Made by a program: the position numbers and the translations under genes | Shown: in pieces, positions 43,730-53,022 of the stretch | Position numbering within the stretch: position 1 is the first letter of the stretch | Layout: the number at the start of each line of letters is the position of its first letter | NCBI GenBank assembly: GCA_965262465.1 | Contig: OZ253535.1 | Location: forward strand, 806,001 to 870,000 | Length of the DNA: 64,000 bases | Direction: 5' to 3' | From: UBA9145 sp965262465 | GTDB lineage: Bacteria > Pseudomonadota > Gammaproteobacteria > Pseudomonadales > Pseudohongiellaceae | Notes under the pieces: model-generated | The model's database searches: none | What the model was told of the DNA's origin: nothing | The model's input: the letters and a program-made list of their open reading frames with translations, nothing else

Positions 43730-45444
43730 GTGAAGAAGATACTCGGAAACCCAAAAAACGCATCGGTGAGTTACTCATCGAGCGGGGCATGATCACCGAA
43801 GATCAATTACGCATCGCATTGCAAGAGCAAAAAGTGCGCGATAAGCGAATTGGTACGGTGATGATCGAGTTGGGTTTTGTGACCGACGCGATTATCCGAG
43901 ATGCGTTAAGTGAAAACAGCGGGTATGCCAGCGTGGATCTGGCGAATGCAGTCATCGACGCCAATGCAATCACTATGGTGCCGCAGGATCTCGCGCGTCG
44001 ATTTAGAGTTCTGCCAATTTCCTATGATTCCGACAAGCACGAATTGACCTTGGCGATGGCAGACACATTCAACATTGTAGCCTTGGATCAAATTCGCGGA
44101 CTGCATGACAACGAATTAGAGATTACACCAGTGCTGGGCGGCGATGCGGAGATCGGCCGTATAACTGAAGAGATATACGGCTTCGATCTCTCTATTGATG
44201 GCATCCTGCAAGAAATCGAAACGGGTGAAGTCGACATCGATGCGGCGCAAACCGATGGCGACCAGTATAACCACCCTATGGTTCGATTAGTTAATGCCTT
44301 ATTGGCTGATGCAGTGCAGCGGGATGCTTCTGATATTCACTTTGAACCGGAAGAAGGATTCTTGCGCATTCGCTACAGAATCGATGGCGTGTTGAAGCAG
44401 GTACGCTCACTTCATGAAAGTTATTGGGCAGCCATGGTGGTGCGTTTAAAGGTAATAAGCGGTATGAACATCGCGGAATCGCGGGCGCCGCAAGACGGAA
44501 GACTGTCCATGTCTTTAATGGGGCGACAAATCGATTTTCGTGTGGCGTCGCAGCCAACGAGTTACGGTGAAAATGTCGTCTTGCGTGTGCTGGATCGACG
44601 CAAGGGTATTGTGCCACTGGAATCTCTAGGCTTAAGCGAATCCAATTTGCATGCGGTAAAACTCATGCTGGCTAAACCGGAAGGAGTGATACTCGTAACA
44701 GGCCCGACCGGTAGTGGTAAGACCACTACGCTTTATTCTGTGTTGAATCACATCAACACAGAAGCGATCAACATCATGACGATGGAGGATCCGGTGGAGT
44801 ATCCGATGCCGATGATCCGACAGACTTCAATTAATGAAGCTGCCAAGATGGGATTCGCCGAAGGTATTCGTTCCATGATGCGTCAGGACCCTGATGTGAT
44901 TCTTGTCGGTGAGATTCGTGATGATGTCACGGCTGAAATGGCGTTCCGCGCTTCCATGACGGGTCACCAGGTATTCTCCACATTGCATACAAACTCAGCT
45001 GTCGGTTCGATGTCCCGTTTATCTGACCTCGGCGTATTGCCTGATCTCTTATCGGATAACCTCATTGGTATTGTGGCGCAGAGACTTCTGCGTCGGCTAT
45101 GCAAACACTGCAAAGAGCCTCAAGAGGTTGGTGATCTTGAGCGTAAGCTGTTGGGCTTAGATGACGCCGTTGGCAATGTAACTATCTATAAAGCTCACGG
45201 TTGTCCGCTATGCGATCACGCCGGTTATAAAGGAAGAACAGCCATCGTAGAGATTCTTCGCATCAACGACTATATGAAGAAGCTGATCTCACAGAAAACT
45301 TCTGCACATGAAATGCTAAAAGCAGCAGTGGCGACTGGCTTTAAGACTTTGGCTGATGATGCTTGTCGACGAGTTATCGAAGGAACGACAAGCTTGGATG
45401 AAATTACTCGCGTTGTCGATTTGACAGGACGAGTTAGTCGATAG
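43726..45444 (+). CDS. mshE: MSHA pilus extension ATPase MshE
   Basis: A 572-residue GspE/PilB-type ATPase that powers pilus extension. The N-terminus has paired MshEN repeats (RIGELLIERGMITEDQLRIAL, then RIGTVMIELGFVTDAIIRDAL), the fold that binds cyclic di-GMP in Vibrio MshE. Walker A is G326-P-T-G-S-G-K-T333; the Asp box FEPEEGFLRIRYRIDG, Walker B-type DPDVILVGEIRD and His-box region are in order. A four-cysteine zinc site lies near the C-terminus (CKHCKEP, CPLCDHAGYKGR). It overlaps the MshN gene by four bases. Pilus output should therefore respond to c-di-GMP. Confidence 0.95.
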   Translation: MSEEDTRKPKKRIGELLIERGMITEDQLRIALQEQKVRDKRIGTVMIELGFVTDAIIRDALSENSGYASVDLANAVIDANAITMVPQDLARRFRVLPISYDSDKHELTLAMADTFNIVALDQIRGLHDNELEITPVLGGDAEIGRITEEIYGFDLSIDGILQEIETGEVDIDAAQTDGDQYNHPMVRLVNALLADAVQRDASDIHFEPEEGFLRIRYRIDGVLKQVRSLHESYWAAMVVRLKVISGMNIAESRAPQDGRLSMSLMGRQIDFRVASQPTSYGENVVLRVLDRRKGIVPLESLGLSESNLHAVKLMLAKPEGVILVTGPTGSGKTTTLYSVLNHINTEAINIMTMEDPVEYPMPMIRQTSINEAAKMGFAEGIRSMMRQDPDVILVGEIRDDVTAEMAFRASMTGHQVFSTLHTNSAVGSMSRLSDLGVLPDLLSDNLIGIVAQRLLRRLCKHCKEPQEVGDLERKLLGLDDAVGNVTIYKAHGCPLCDHAGYKGRTAIVEILRINDYMKKLISQKTSAHEMLKAAVATGFKTLADDACRRVIEGTTSLDEITRVVDLTGRVSR

Positions 45445-45456
45445 ACTAAAAACTCT

Positions 45457-46662
45457 ATGGCACTTTTTTCTTATAGGTCCGTTGATAGTCGTGGTCGGTA
45501 TCACACTGGCAAGCTGGATGCGGCCAACGAAAATGATCTAGAAACCAAATTGGCTCGAATGGGCATGGATCTCATTCGTGCCAAATTCGTAGGTGAGCAA
45601 AGAAGCCTATTCAATAATGTTGCGGTTCGCCGTATCGACCTCATCAATTTCTGTTTTCATATGGAGCAGCTTACGAGGTCCGGTGTTTCCATTATCGATG
45701 GCCTGGTGGACTTGCGTGACAGTGTTGAGCAAGCCGGTTTTCGAACGGTCATCGCGCGCATTATCGAAGATATTGAGAGCGGCAAGAAGCTGTCGGATGC
45801 GATGTCGGCACACCCGAAAGTATTCGATGAGATGTTTACCAATCTGATATCTGCTGGTGAAGAGAGCGGGCAGCTACCGGATGTGTTTTTGTCATTGAAC
45901 CGTATGATTAAGTGGCAAGATGAACTAATCACGACCACTAAGAAGCTTTTGATCTTTCCCGCATTCGTGGGTTTGGCAATTATCTTCGTGATTGGCTTCT
46001 TGATGCTGTATCTTGTACCGCAATTGATCAACTTCATTGAGGGAATAGGATCCACACTGCCATTCCATACTCGTTTGTTGATCGCCACGTCTGATTTCTT
46101 TGTCGCCTATTGGTATCTATTTACGCTTGTACCAATCGTGCTATCTATCATTATTAGGTTATTGGCGAGTGTCAGCCAGGACGTGCGGTACCGTATTGAT
46201 TCCTTGAAACTTCGCACTTGGCAAATCGGGCCAGTGCTGAAGAAGATCATTCTTTCTCGCTTCGCCAATTTCTTTGCCATGATGTATAAGGCAGGTATAC
46301 CGGTTTTGCAGTGCATCGAAATTACAGAGCGAATTGTAGGCAACGTAGCGATTCGCAATGCATTAGCTAAAGCGCGAGAAGACATCCAGGAGGGACAGGG
46401 CGTCTCTATTAGTTTTCAGAATACTGGTTTGTTTCCACCACTAGTCGTAAGAATGATAAGAGTGGGTGAGACAACGGGGCAGTTGGATGAAGCCTTGCTG
46501 AACGTTAGTTATTTTTACGATCGTGATATTAAAGACTCCATTGATGCAGTACAGGCATTAATTCAACCAACGATGACCGTGTTACTGGGCGGAATTTTGG
46601 GTTGGGTGATGCTGTCGGTTATGGGCCCTGTATACGATTCAATATCGAATCTGGCTTTATAG
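45457..46662 (+). CDS. mshG: MSHA pilus inner-membrane platform protein MshG
   Basis: A 401-residue PilC/GspF-family platform protein. The opening FSYRSVDSRGRYHTGKLDA is typical. It has two homologous cytoplasmic helical halves (FCFHMEQLTRSGVSIIDGLVDL, then RFANFFAMMYKAGIPVLQCIEIT) and membrane helices at about 170-192, 210-235 and 372-395. It holds the extension ATPase at the membrane. The gene starts 12 bases after the MshE stop. Confidence 0.95.
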   Translation: MALFSYRSVDSRGRYHTGKLDAANENDLETKLARMGMDLIRAKFVGEQRSLFNNVAVRRIDLINFCFHMEQLTRSGVSIIDGLVDLRDSVEQAGFRTVIARIIEDIESGKKLSDAMSAHPKVFDEMFTNLISAGEESGQLPDVFLSLNRMIKWQDELITTTKKLLIFPAFVGLAIIFVIGFLMLYLVPQLINFIEGIGSTLPFHTRLLIATSDFFVAYWYLFTLVPIVLSIIIRLLASVSQDVRYRIDSLKLRTWQIGPVLKKIILSRFANFFAMMYKAGIPVLQCIEITERIVGNVAIRNALAKAREDIQEGQGVSISFQNTGLFPPLVVRMIRVGETTGQLDEALLNVSYFYDRDIKDSIDAVQALIQPTMTVLLGGILGWVMLSVMGPVYDSISNLAL

Positions 46663-46669
46663 GTTTATT

Positions 46670-48208
46670 GTGCTAGGAAACTTCGGTCAAAAGAAAACCA
46701 AACGCATCGCGCTAATCGCAGCCGATGGTTTGTCTGTCTTTGTCTTATACAAAGGTCAGTTGCATCATGATGCAAAGTTTTCTGACGAAGATTATGGCCA
46801 TGACAACTTCAGAAATTATCTGGCAGAGCGCCAACCGACCCCTATAACGCTTTTAGTAGATTCAGTAGCAGAAGACTTCTTGGTGGAGTCGCTACCCCAT
46901 GTGAGTTACTACGATCGCAAAGGTTTTCTGAACAGAAAAGCCGAAGGACATTTTCGCGGCCTGGAATATCGCTCTTCCAGTATTGTTGGTCGCGAGCCTG
47001 ATGGGCGGAAAAATGACAAAGTTCTGTTCAGTGCCCTGACTAAAAATCAGATTATCGAACCCTGGATTAGGGTGTTATTGCAGGAAGAGATTCCTATACA
47101 AGGTATTACCACGCCAGCGTTTGCGCTGTGCAAGGTTGCTGAGCACTATAACTTGCTTTCCAAGCGAGCAGCCTTAATCGTCAACTGGGAAAAAACCGGT
47201 ATTCGCCAAACATTCGTAGCTAACAAGCGCATGATGTTTAGCCGCTTATCTCAAGTGTCAGGATATGGTGATTCAAGTGATCTTGCTGCCGAGATTATCG
47301 ATACTTGTGTGCAAACCAAGGACTATATCGAGCGAATCGGTCTGCTGAAATTTGATCAGAGCCTGGATCTACACATCATTACGCCGCAACTTGGTGACGA
47401 TGACTTTAATAATTTAAACGGTGCGGGTAGTTTCTTTGTGGTCCGCCACTATCGCCCAACTGATTTGATGTCGGCCGATGCCTTCCATGGTGATGAAGAA
47501 GCCAAGACCGGGGTACTACTTTGTTTGGAGTGGGGCGTTAGGACAGGGCAATTGTCCAATCGCTATGCACCACCGGCCGTTAGGCGATTTTATGATTTAG
47601 GGCGAGTACGCCGAATAATTGGCGTGACTGCATTAGCGTTCTTGTTAATTTCTGCCGGACTCTCTTTTCCGCTGATGCTGGATTCATTTGAGAGTCGTTC
47701 TCGAATTGCAGCACTGCAATTGCAAATTGAACCTATTCGAGTGCAATACGATTCATTGACTGCGCAGTTTCCTGAGACGCCCATCCCTTCCGAGGCAATG
47801 GAGCTGGCAGTTAGAAACTACGAGTTAATATCCTCTCAAGTGCAGAATCCGGTAGACCTTATGCAACAGGTCAGTACGGTGGTGGCCAGATTTCCAACAG
47901 TACAATTGAGTTCATTGCGGTGGCGCTTAGGCGGCGATGACGGTGAAGACTCTTTGGTTCAGGTGCTGCTGGAAGACGATACAGTCGCAAGTCTGGATTT
48001 AATCGGAACCATCGCAGGTGGTAGCAGTATTGCCAATTCTCAGCGTCAACTGGGCATATTCCTGCAAGCACTCAACGCCATTGAAGGGGCAACCGCAGCA
48101 CCCATCAGCCTGCCAGTTGAGTCTGGCCCTGATGGGCAAGTAAGCACTGTCATCAATGACGAGGCAGTTAACGCTGAATTCGCCATAAGCGTGAGATTGG
48201 ATAGCTAA
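46670..48208 (+). CDS. PilM/PilN-like fusion protein (MshI-like) of the pilus alignment complex
   Basis: A 512-residue bitopic protein starting at GTG 46670. The cytoplasmic N-terminal part (about 1-300) resembles the actin-like PilM/GspL fold (RIALIAADGLSVFVLY, ALIVNWEKTGIRQTFV, EIIDTCVQTKDYIERIG). A membrane helix at about 315-335 is followed by a coiled coil (SRSRIAALQLQIEPIRVQYDSL) and a PilN-like periplasmic ferredoxin-fold region. In many systems PilM and PilN are separate proteins; here one chain covers both, as MshI does. Between its stop and the PilO-like start lies one base. Confidence 0.8.
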   Translation: MLGNFGQKKTKRIALIAADGLSVFVLYKGQLHHDAKFSDEDYGHDNFRNYLAERQPTPITLLVDSVAEDFLVESLPHVSYYDRKGFLNRKAEGHFRGLEYRSSSIVGREPDGRKNDKVLFSALTKNQIIEPWIRVLLQEEIPIQGITTPAFALCKVAEHYNLLSKRAALIVNWEKTGIRQTFVANKRMMFSRLSQVSGYGDSSDLAAEIIDTCVQTKDYIERIGLLKFDQSLDLHIITPQLGDDDFNNLNGAGSFFVVRHYRPTDLMSADAFHGDEEAKTGVLLCLEWGVRTGQLSNRYAPPAVRRFYDLGRVRRIIGVTALAFLLISAGLSFPLMLDSFESRSRIAALQLQIEPIRVQYDSLTAQFPETPIPSEAMELAVRNYELISSQVQNPVDLMQQVSTVVARFPTVQLSSLRWRLGGDDGEDSLVQVLLEDDTVASLDLIGTIAGGSSIANSQRQLGIFLQALNAIEGATAAPISLPVESGPDGQVSTVINDEAVNAEFAISVRLDS

Positions 48209-48209
48209 G

Positions 48210-48848
48210 ATGGCTTTACGCAGACGTACATGGCAAGAAGACGTTCAATGGTTAAAGTTTCCATTGACTCTGCTCGGCGTAGTGATTGTGGCATCGATCG
48301 GAATTTATGTCGGTGCATCTTACGCACGGAATGATTTGCAGCAGCAGGAATTCAATTCAATTAGCGAATTGGATTTGCTCAACGCCCAGATTGATGAAAT
48401 TGAAGCAGCGGAACAAGTCATCGTAAACAATATTGGTTTGTTTAATAGTATGGTGGAAAACGGTGTGATGGCCGAAGAAGATCGTGTCGCTATGCTTGAA
48501 GCTATTACTGATATTCGAAATCGCTACTATTTGTTCCCAATAAATGTGGCAATTGGTGAGCAAGACCGTGTGTTGTTGGAGTACCCGGAGTCAGTTGCGT
48601 TTCCAGATGATCAAATCACTTTACGATCGAGCCAGGTGCAGGTGCGCTACTCACTCTTGCACGAAGAAGATCTAACTCGATTCCTGGCAGACTATTTAAC
48701 CAGTGGTAATTTGGTAGTGCCTAGCAGTTGTACAGTGTCTGCTGCCTTGGAAGACCCGGATGATCGTTTAAACGTTGTGCAGCATCAAATTGCTGACTGC
48801 CAATTCCAGTGGTACACGTTCCAACGTGAACCTTATGTAGGTTTCTAG
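48210..48848 (+). CDS. PilO-like pilus alignment protein (MshJ-like)
   Basis: A 212-residue bitopic protein: a basic cytoplasmic tail, a membrane helix (about 18-38), a coiled coil (about 42-78; EFNSISELDLLNAQIDEIEAAEQ), then a periplasmic alpha/beta domain with two Cys (about residues 171 and 193) that may form a disulfide. It follows the PilMN-like gene by one base and is followed two bases later by the next gene. The order PilMN-PilO-PilP-like is that of alignment subcomplexes. Identified mainly from context and topology. Confidence 0.75.
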   Translation: MALRRRTWQEDVQWLKFPLTLLGVVIVASIGIYVGASYARNDLQQQEFNSISELDLLNAQIDEIEAAEQVIVNNIGLFNSMVENGVMAEEDRVAMLEAITDIRNRYYLFPINVAIGEQDRVLLEYPESVAFPDDQITLRSSQVQVRYSLLHEEDLTRFLADYLTSGNLVVPSSCTVSAALEDPDDRLNVVQHQIADCQFQWYTFQREPYVGF

Positions 48849-48850
48849 TT

Positions 48851-49420
48851 ATGCCACGTAATGCACAAACAATTAGAACCTTGGTAAACCTAACATTTGT
48901 AATGTTGGTTGCAGCCTCTATTCCAGTTTCACAGGCGCAATCTGTAGTAAGACTATTTTCAACACCAGCAGAGCGAGCTGCGCTTGAACGGCAACGACTA
49001 GCGCAATACAGACCCGATCTTCAGCCGGCAGTTACTGAACCAGAACCGCTGATTGATTTGCCTCCTTTATTGGAACCTGAGGTGCCAGATGTCATCTATC
49101 GATTTGGCGGCAGTATGCAGCGCTCGGATGGCCAATATGCGATCTGGTTAAATGGCGATCCCATTGAGCAGGACAACCTGCCTGACAATATGGAATTGCT
49201 GCAGCCCTTTGCGCAAGGGCGGTTGCGAGTGCGCCATCCGGTGAGTGGTGTTAACTATGAGGTCAAACCAGGGCAGGTGTTGAACCTGACTACTGGCGAA
49301 TTATTCGAGTCCTATGAGTTTGTAGAGCCAGTAGTAGAGGTTATCGATGCTGCTACTTCGGTCACAGATTCAAATTCTGACTCTGCTACCCTTGCGAATG
49401 AGTCCGCAGACTCTAATTAG
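48851..49420 (+). CDS. periplasmic PilP/MshK-like protein
   Basis: A 189-residue exported protein with a Sec signal peptide (to about residue 30, VSQAQ). The mature start SVVRLFSTPAERAALERQRL recurs in pilus-assembly periplasmic proteins. A compact beta domain (about 85-160; YRFGGSMQRSDGQYAIWLNG, VRHPVSGVNYEVKPGQ) has the HM-type fold pattern of PilP/GspC/MshK, which bridges the platform to the secretin. The C-terminal tail is Ser/Asp-rich and disordered. The assignment rests on position and fold pattern. Confidence 0.72.
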   Translation: MPRNAQTIRTLVNLTFVMLVAASIPVSQAQSVVRLFSTPAERAALERQRLAQYRPDLQPAVTEPEPLIDLPPLLEPEVPDVIYRFGGSMQRSDGQYAIWLNGDPIEQDNLPDNMELLQPFAQGRLRVRHPVSGVNYEVKPGQVLNLTTGELFESYEFVEPVVEVIDAATSVTDSNSDSATLANESADSN

Positions 49421-49431
49421 CGCTAACAACC

Positions 49432-50373
49432 GTGAAGACCCTGAAACACACACAGCGCCGCGCTCAGCAAGGCGTCATTATTCTTCTTATGTTTGTCATT
49501 CTGTTTATGGCAGGGGCGAGCTTGTTCATTACTTATGCCGGTAATAATGTTGTCGCGTTTCAGTCGAACGACGAATCAGTGAGCGCACTACGAGATGCCA
49601 AGGCTGCTCTAATAGCTTATGCAGTGCTACACGGTGAGCACTATGGAGCGGCCGGCGCAGGGCCAGGACATTTACCTTGTCCCGATACCAATGGCAATGG
49701 AAGTGAAAACACACCCTGTGGCAACAATGCCTTGGGTCGTCTGCCACAATCAATCGTTGCGCCAACTAGCGGTGACACCATCCAGCTTTCCGATTTCAAT
49801 TACGGTGTCGATCAACAATTATGGTACGCCTTGGCAAACCCAGCCCGTAGAACACCAGTCAGTGCATTCAACACAACAACGGCCACTACTCATACATTAG
49901 ATGGCCAGACTATGGTGGCTGTTTTGATTTCCCCAGGACAGGCGTTAGGTAGTCAATCTCGCCCTAGTAATAACCGAACCAACTACTTAGAAGGAACCAA
50001 TACAGCTGGAACCAGTTTCGTCACCAATAATGGTAATGGTCCTGATGTATTTAATGACAAAGCACTTGGCATCACCGTCAACGATATCATGGAGCCTGTT
50101 ACGGCTCGCGTTGCTGAAACAATCAAGACAGAATTAGATACTTACCATGGGGTGAACGGACAATACCCACCAGACAATGCGGAATTCTTGACGGCAATAG
50201 CAACTGCTCCTGCCTGGTTCGCAACGAATAGCTGGAATGATACGGCGGCAGTCACGACTTATGCCCAGCTCACAGCAGATACAGCGTCATTGATATTCAC
50301 AGGCTGTGGCGGTCTTACATATACTCTTAACAACGCTACAGGCACTATTACTCGCGCCGGTACAGGATGTTAA
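49432..50373 (+). CDS. PilX-like minor pilin / pilus tip protein
   Basis: A 313-residue protein starting at GTG 49432. AQQGVIILLMFVILFMAGASLF has a class III signal with Gly14 before Val15, but the Glu at mature position 5 of major pilins is replaced by Leu. Lack of Glu5 is known for PilX/GspK-type minor pilins, which sit at the tip and start assembly. The globular domain is Asn/Thr/Gly-rich with paired Cys (PCPDTNG, TPCGN, GCGG, terminal Cys), compatible with disulfides. The next pilin gene begins five bases after its stop. Confidence 0.82.
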   Translation: MKTLKHTQRRAQQGVIILLMFVILFMAGASLFITYAGNNVVAFQSNDESVSALRDAKAALIAYAVLHGEHYGAAGAGPGHLPCPDTNGNGSENTPCGNNALGRLPQSIVAPTSGDTIQLSDFNYGVDQQLWYALANPARRTPVSAFNTTTATTHTLDGQTMVAVLISPGQALGSQSRPSNNRTNYLEGTNTAGTSFVTNNGNGPDVFNDKALGITVNDIMEPVTARVAETIKTELDTYHGVNGQYPPDNAEFLTAIATAPAWFATNSWNDTAAVTTYAQLTADTASLIFTGCGGLTYTLNNATGTITRAGTGC

Positions 50374-50377
50374 TGAC

Positions 50378-51109
50378 ATGAATAGGTTTAATTTCCAGCA
50401 GCCCAAATCACAGCACGGCTTCAGCCTGATCGAGATGGCAGTAGTGATGGTGATCGTAGGTGCACTGTTAGGTGGTCTGCTAGTGTCATTGAGCTCTACC
50501 CGAGAGATTGGCTTCCGCAATGACACGGAAAATCAGATTGATGAAATCATTGAAGCGCTTTACGGATTCGCCCAAGCTAATGGTCGCCTTCCTTGTCCAG
50601 CTACCGCAGCCAGCGCTGGCGCTGAAGCCCCACTAGGGGGTGGAAACTGCACTCAGGATTATGGCTTTGTTCCATCGGCTACCTTGGGGCTTAGCGGTGC
50701 GGTAGATAACAATGGCTTGTTGGTCGATCCTTGGTTGAGCCCCTATCGCTATAACGTGACTACTTCTAATGGCAATGCCTTCACCACAGCAGGTGCTGGG
50801 AGCATGCAAACTGTTGGTATAAGCAACCTTACTCCAGATCTTCGAGTTTGCACTGACGCAGCATGTGGCACAGTCATCGCCAATTCTTTGCCAGCTGTCG
50901 TAGTGTCGCTCGGACCAAATTGGGCAAGCTTCAGCGGAACTGATGAAGTGGAAAACTCTGGTGAAGCGACGGTGGCAGGTTTTCGTCATGCGAATAACTT
51001 GGACTTCGCATCTTCTGGCTATATCGAAGATGTATTCGATGACACGCTGTCCTGGATGTCTCCCAATATCCTCTACACACGAATGATTTCAGCCGGCCAG
51101 CTTCCCTGA
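50378..51109 (+). CDS. type IV minor prepilin
   Basis: A 243-residue prepilin starting at ATG 50378; the longer upstream frame lies within the PilX-like gene. The leader ends QHG, with cleavage Gly14|Phe15, then FSLIEMAVVMVIVGALLGG with Glu19 at mature position 5. The globular domain includes four cysteines (LPCPA, GGNC, VCTDAACG), probably as two disulfides. It is smaller than the tip protein and larger than most major pilins. Last gene of the main transcript before the regulators. Confidence 0.88.
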   Translation: MNRFNFQQPKSQHGFSLIEMAVVMVIVGALLGGLLVSLSSTREIGFRNDTENQIDEIIEALYGFAQANGRLPCPATAASAGAEAPLGGGNCTQDYGFVPSATLGLSGAVDNNGLLVDPWLSPYRYNVTTSNGNAFTTAGAGSMQTVGISNLTPDLRVCTDAACGTVIANSLPAVVVSLGPNWASFSGTDEVENSGEATVAGFRHANNLDFASSGYIEDVFDDTLSWMSPNILYTRMISAGQLP

Positions 51110-51154
51110 TATTCTTCCTATTCTGTTTGGCCAATTCGGTAAGTGTGATCTCCC

Positions 51155-51817
51155 ATGGAAGATCAAAACTCTGAGCAACCCGCTGTAGAAGAACCTAGCG
51201 ACGTTGAAGAAACAATTCGTATCCTGTTAGTGGAAGACGATCCTGCGCTGCGTTTAGTCATGCGTAACGTAATGGAAAACAATGATTACGAAGTATTCGA
51301 AGCAGATAGCCGGGTAGGGGCTGAGGCTGTCTTGCAGGAAAACCCTGGCATCGCAGCAATTGTTCTCGATCTGGGCCTGCCGCCATCTCCCCACACTACT
51401 ACCGAAGGACTTGCGACGATCAAACTAATCGTTGATGGGCTCTATCCGGCCAAGATAGTCGTTCTCACTGGCCAAGATGAAGAAAGCTCGGCACTAGCCG
51501 CGATTAAAGAAGGAGCCTTTGACTTCTTATCTAAGCCATCAAGATCTGAAGACATTCTGAACGCGGTGCAACGTGCAGTTCTCTTTTATAAGAAAGAAAA
51601 AACCCTCTCCGAAGAAGAAGGTCTAACGAAGTTACAGATTAATGCCAAAGTAGCAGATGGTCTCAAAGCTGTGCGGGAAGAGGCTGAAGAAAAGTTAGTA
51701 CGAAAAGTTTTGAAAGATACAGAGTTCAATGTTTATCAGAGTGCTGCAAAGCTTGGTCTGAAACGGGAAAGCGTTTACTACTTTCTGAAAAAGTTTGGCA
51801 TTAAGCGAGAAGAGTAG
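51155..51817 (+). CDS. response regulator with Fis-type helix-turn-helix
   Basis: A 220-residue regulator. The receiver domain has Asp28-Asp29 (LVEDDPALR), phospho-acceptor Asp72 (IVLDLGLPP), Thr105 (VVLTGQDEE) and Lys127 (FLSKPSRSE). A helical linker (about 140-180) leads to a Fis-like DNA-binding helix-turn-helix (NVYQSAAKLGLKRESVYYFLKKFG). The AAA+ sigma-54 activating domain of NtrC/PilR proteins is absent, so it should act with the housekeeping sigma factor, as RegA/PrrA does. It precedes its kinase gene by 23 bases and sits inside the pilus cluster, which suggests pilin control. Confidence 0.9.
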   Translation: MEDQNSEQPAVEEPSDVEETIRILLVEDDPALRLVMRNVMENNDYEVFEADSRVGAEAVLQENPGIAAIVLDLGLPPSPHTTTEGLATIKLIVDGLYPAKIVVLTGQDEESSALAAIKEGAFDFLSKPSRSEDILNAVQRAVLFYKKEKTLSEEEGLTKLQINAKVADGLKAVREEAEEKLVRKVLKDTEFNVYQSAAKLGLKRESVYYFLKKFGIKREE

Positions 51818-51840
51818 GTCGGTAAAATCGACGAATCACA

Positions 51841-52899
51841 ATGGCAGATTTATATCCCTATCTAATCTTAATCGGTTTCAGCATCATCGTTGCGACTACC
51901 TGGTTGCTTAACCAAGCTCGCCATAGAGCTTCCATTACCAATGAGTTGGTAGCACTGAACGAAGAGCTGAATTTCGACTTGCCAGATTTTCTGCGCCACT
52001 GCTGGAAGCCACTCTCTAAAGCAGGTTTCCGTGGCATAAGTTGGCAGTTAGATTGGTTTGGCTCGAAGATTTCCCGACTGGAAGGTGAAGAAGGGGATGT
52101 GTTTATCGAGCGCACCCTGGAGATTGATGATATCTCTTTGGTGGTTCATCTCTATGATGGGCGCCGCCGATTTGAGCAGCAGTACTTTAGTCGGCTGGTG
52201 TCAGAAAGTTTCTTCCTTCTCTTATATACCGACATGTGGGTAAAACTCGGTACGGTCCAGGGTGCCTTTGCTCAAACCGCCAAGATGAATGTGTTCCTGC
52301 AGCACGATATGAAGAATATCGTGCAGCTGGTGTCACTCATGGCGGAGCAATTGGAGACTACTTCGGAGGAAAAACAGGATAAATTACTGGAGAGTCTCAG
52401 GACGGTAATGCCTACTCTGAGAGAGCGCTCAGAGCGATTCCTTAGCACCTTGTCCAGTTCCCCACCTGGAGACGACCTAAAACCCATAAATCTTTGTGAT
52501 TTCCTTCACAAAACTGCAGAAATCCATGACCTTTCCATCACTATTGCCGGAGAAGGCTCAATTCAGGCCAATGAGGAGTCTTTGAGCAGCGTTTTTGACA
52601 ATCTTTTCGGCAACTACATCGACCAAACCCGCAGAAAACCTGGCTCTCAGCCCGATATCGAAATTTCCATCGATTCTGGTGGGACTGGCGTAGAGATCGC
52701 TTTGACGGACAAATTAGGCGAACCCTGCCTCTGGCCGGAACGGCTTTTTGAACCATTTTGGAGCGAAAAAGGCGACGGTTTAGGGATTGGCCTATACCAC
52801 GCGAGGCAGCTAATTACGGGGCTTGGAGGCAGTTTACAGGCCTCAACACCCACCGATGCTCCCATGACTTTCGTGGTTTCTCTCCCAAATTCTCTGTAA
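51841..52899 (+). CDS. membrane-anchored sensor histidine kinase
   Basis: A 352-residue kinase with one N-terminal helix (about 6-24) and no periplasmic domain. A cytoplasmic region (about 40-140) precedes the catalytic core and resembles the input part of PrsK-type kinases. The phospho-acceptor is His155 in FLQHDMKNIVQLV, and the ATPase lobe has an N box (SLSSVFDNLFGNYIDQT) and the G box GDGLGIGLYHAR. With no outside domain, it must sense a cytoplasmic or membrane signal. Cognate to the response regulator just upstream. Confidence 0.88.
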   Translation: MADLYPYLILIGFSIIVATTWLLNQARHRASITNELVALNEELNFDLPDFLRHCWKPLSKAGFRGISWQLDWFGSKISRLEGEEGDVFIERTLEIDDISLVVHLYDGRRRFEQQYFSRLVSESFFLLLYTDMWVKLGTVQGAFAQTAKMNVFLQHDMKNIVQLVSLMAEQLETTSEEKQDKLLESLRTVMPTLRERSERFLSTLSSSPPGDDLKPINLCDFLHKTAEIHDLSITIAGEGSIQANEESLSSVFDNLFGNYIDQTRRKPGSQPDIEISIDSGGTGVEIALTDKLGEPCLWPERLFEPFWSEKGDGLGIGLYHARQLITGLGGSLQASTPTDAPMTFVVSLPNSL

Positions 52900-52923
52900 A
52901 ACTTTGTAAAAAAAACCTACATC

Positions 52924-52952
52924 TTGTCGCTAATAGGGTCGAAATATATAGT
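52924..52952 (+). promoter_or_regulatory. sigma-70-type promoter of the major pilin gene
   Basis: TTGTCG (52924-52929), a 17-base spacer, and TATAGT (52947-52952). Four and five of six bases agree with the consensus hexamers. It lies 70 bases before the pilin ATG and 25 bases after the kinase stop, giving the pilin its own transcript. No -24/-12 sigma-54 element with correct spacing is seen, in keeping with a regulator that lacks the AAA+ domain. Confidence 0.6.
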
Positions 52953-53022
52953 GGCGCCACATTGAGCGGTACCTGAACGATTTTGCATAAAGACAGATAA
53001 ATTTAAGACAGGAGCAAAACAG

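Noticed and set aside
52953..52998. Possible sigma-54 (-24/-12) promoter for the major pilin gene, from GG/GC pairs near TGGCGCC and TTTTGCA
   Set aside because: Spacing between the GG and GC elements is wrong in every combination I tried; the sigma-70-type hexamers at 52924-52952 fit better.
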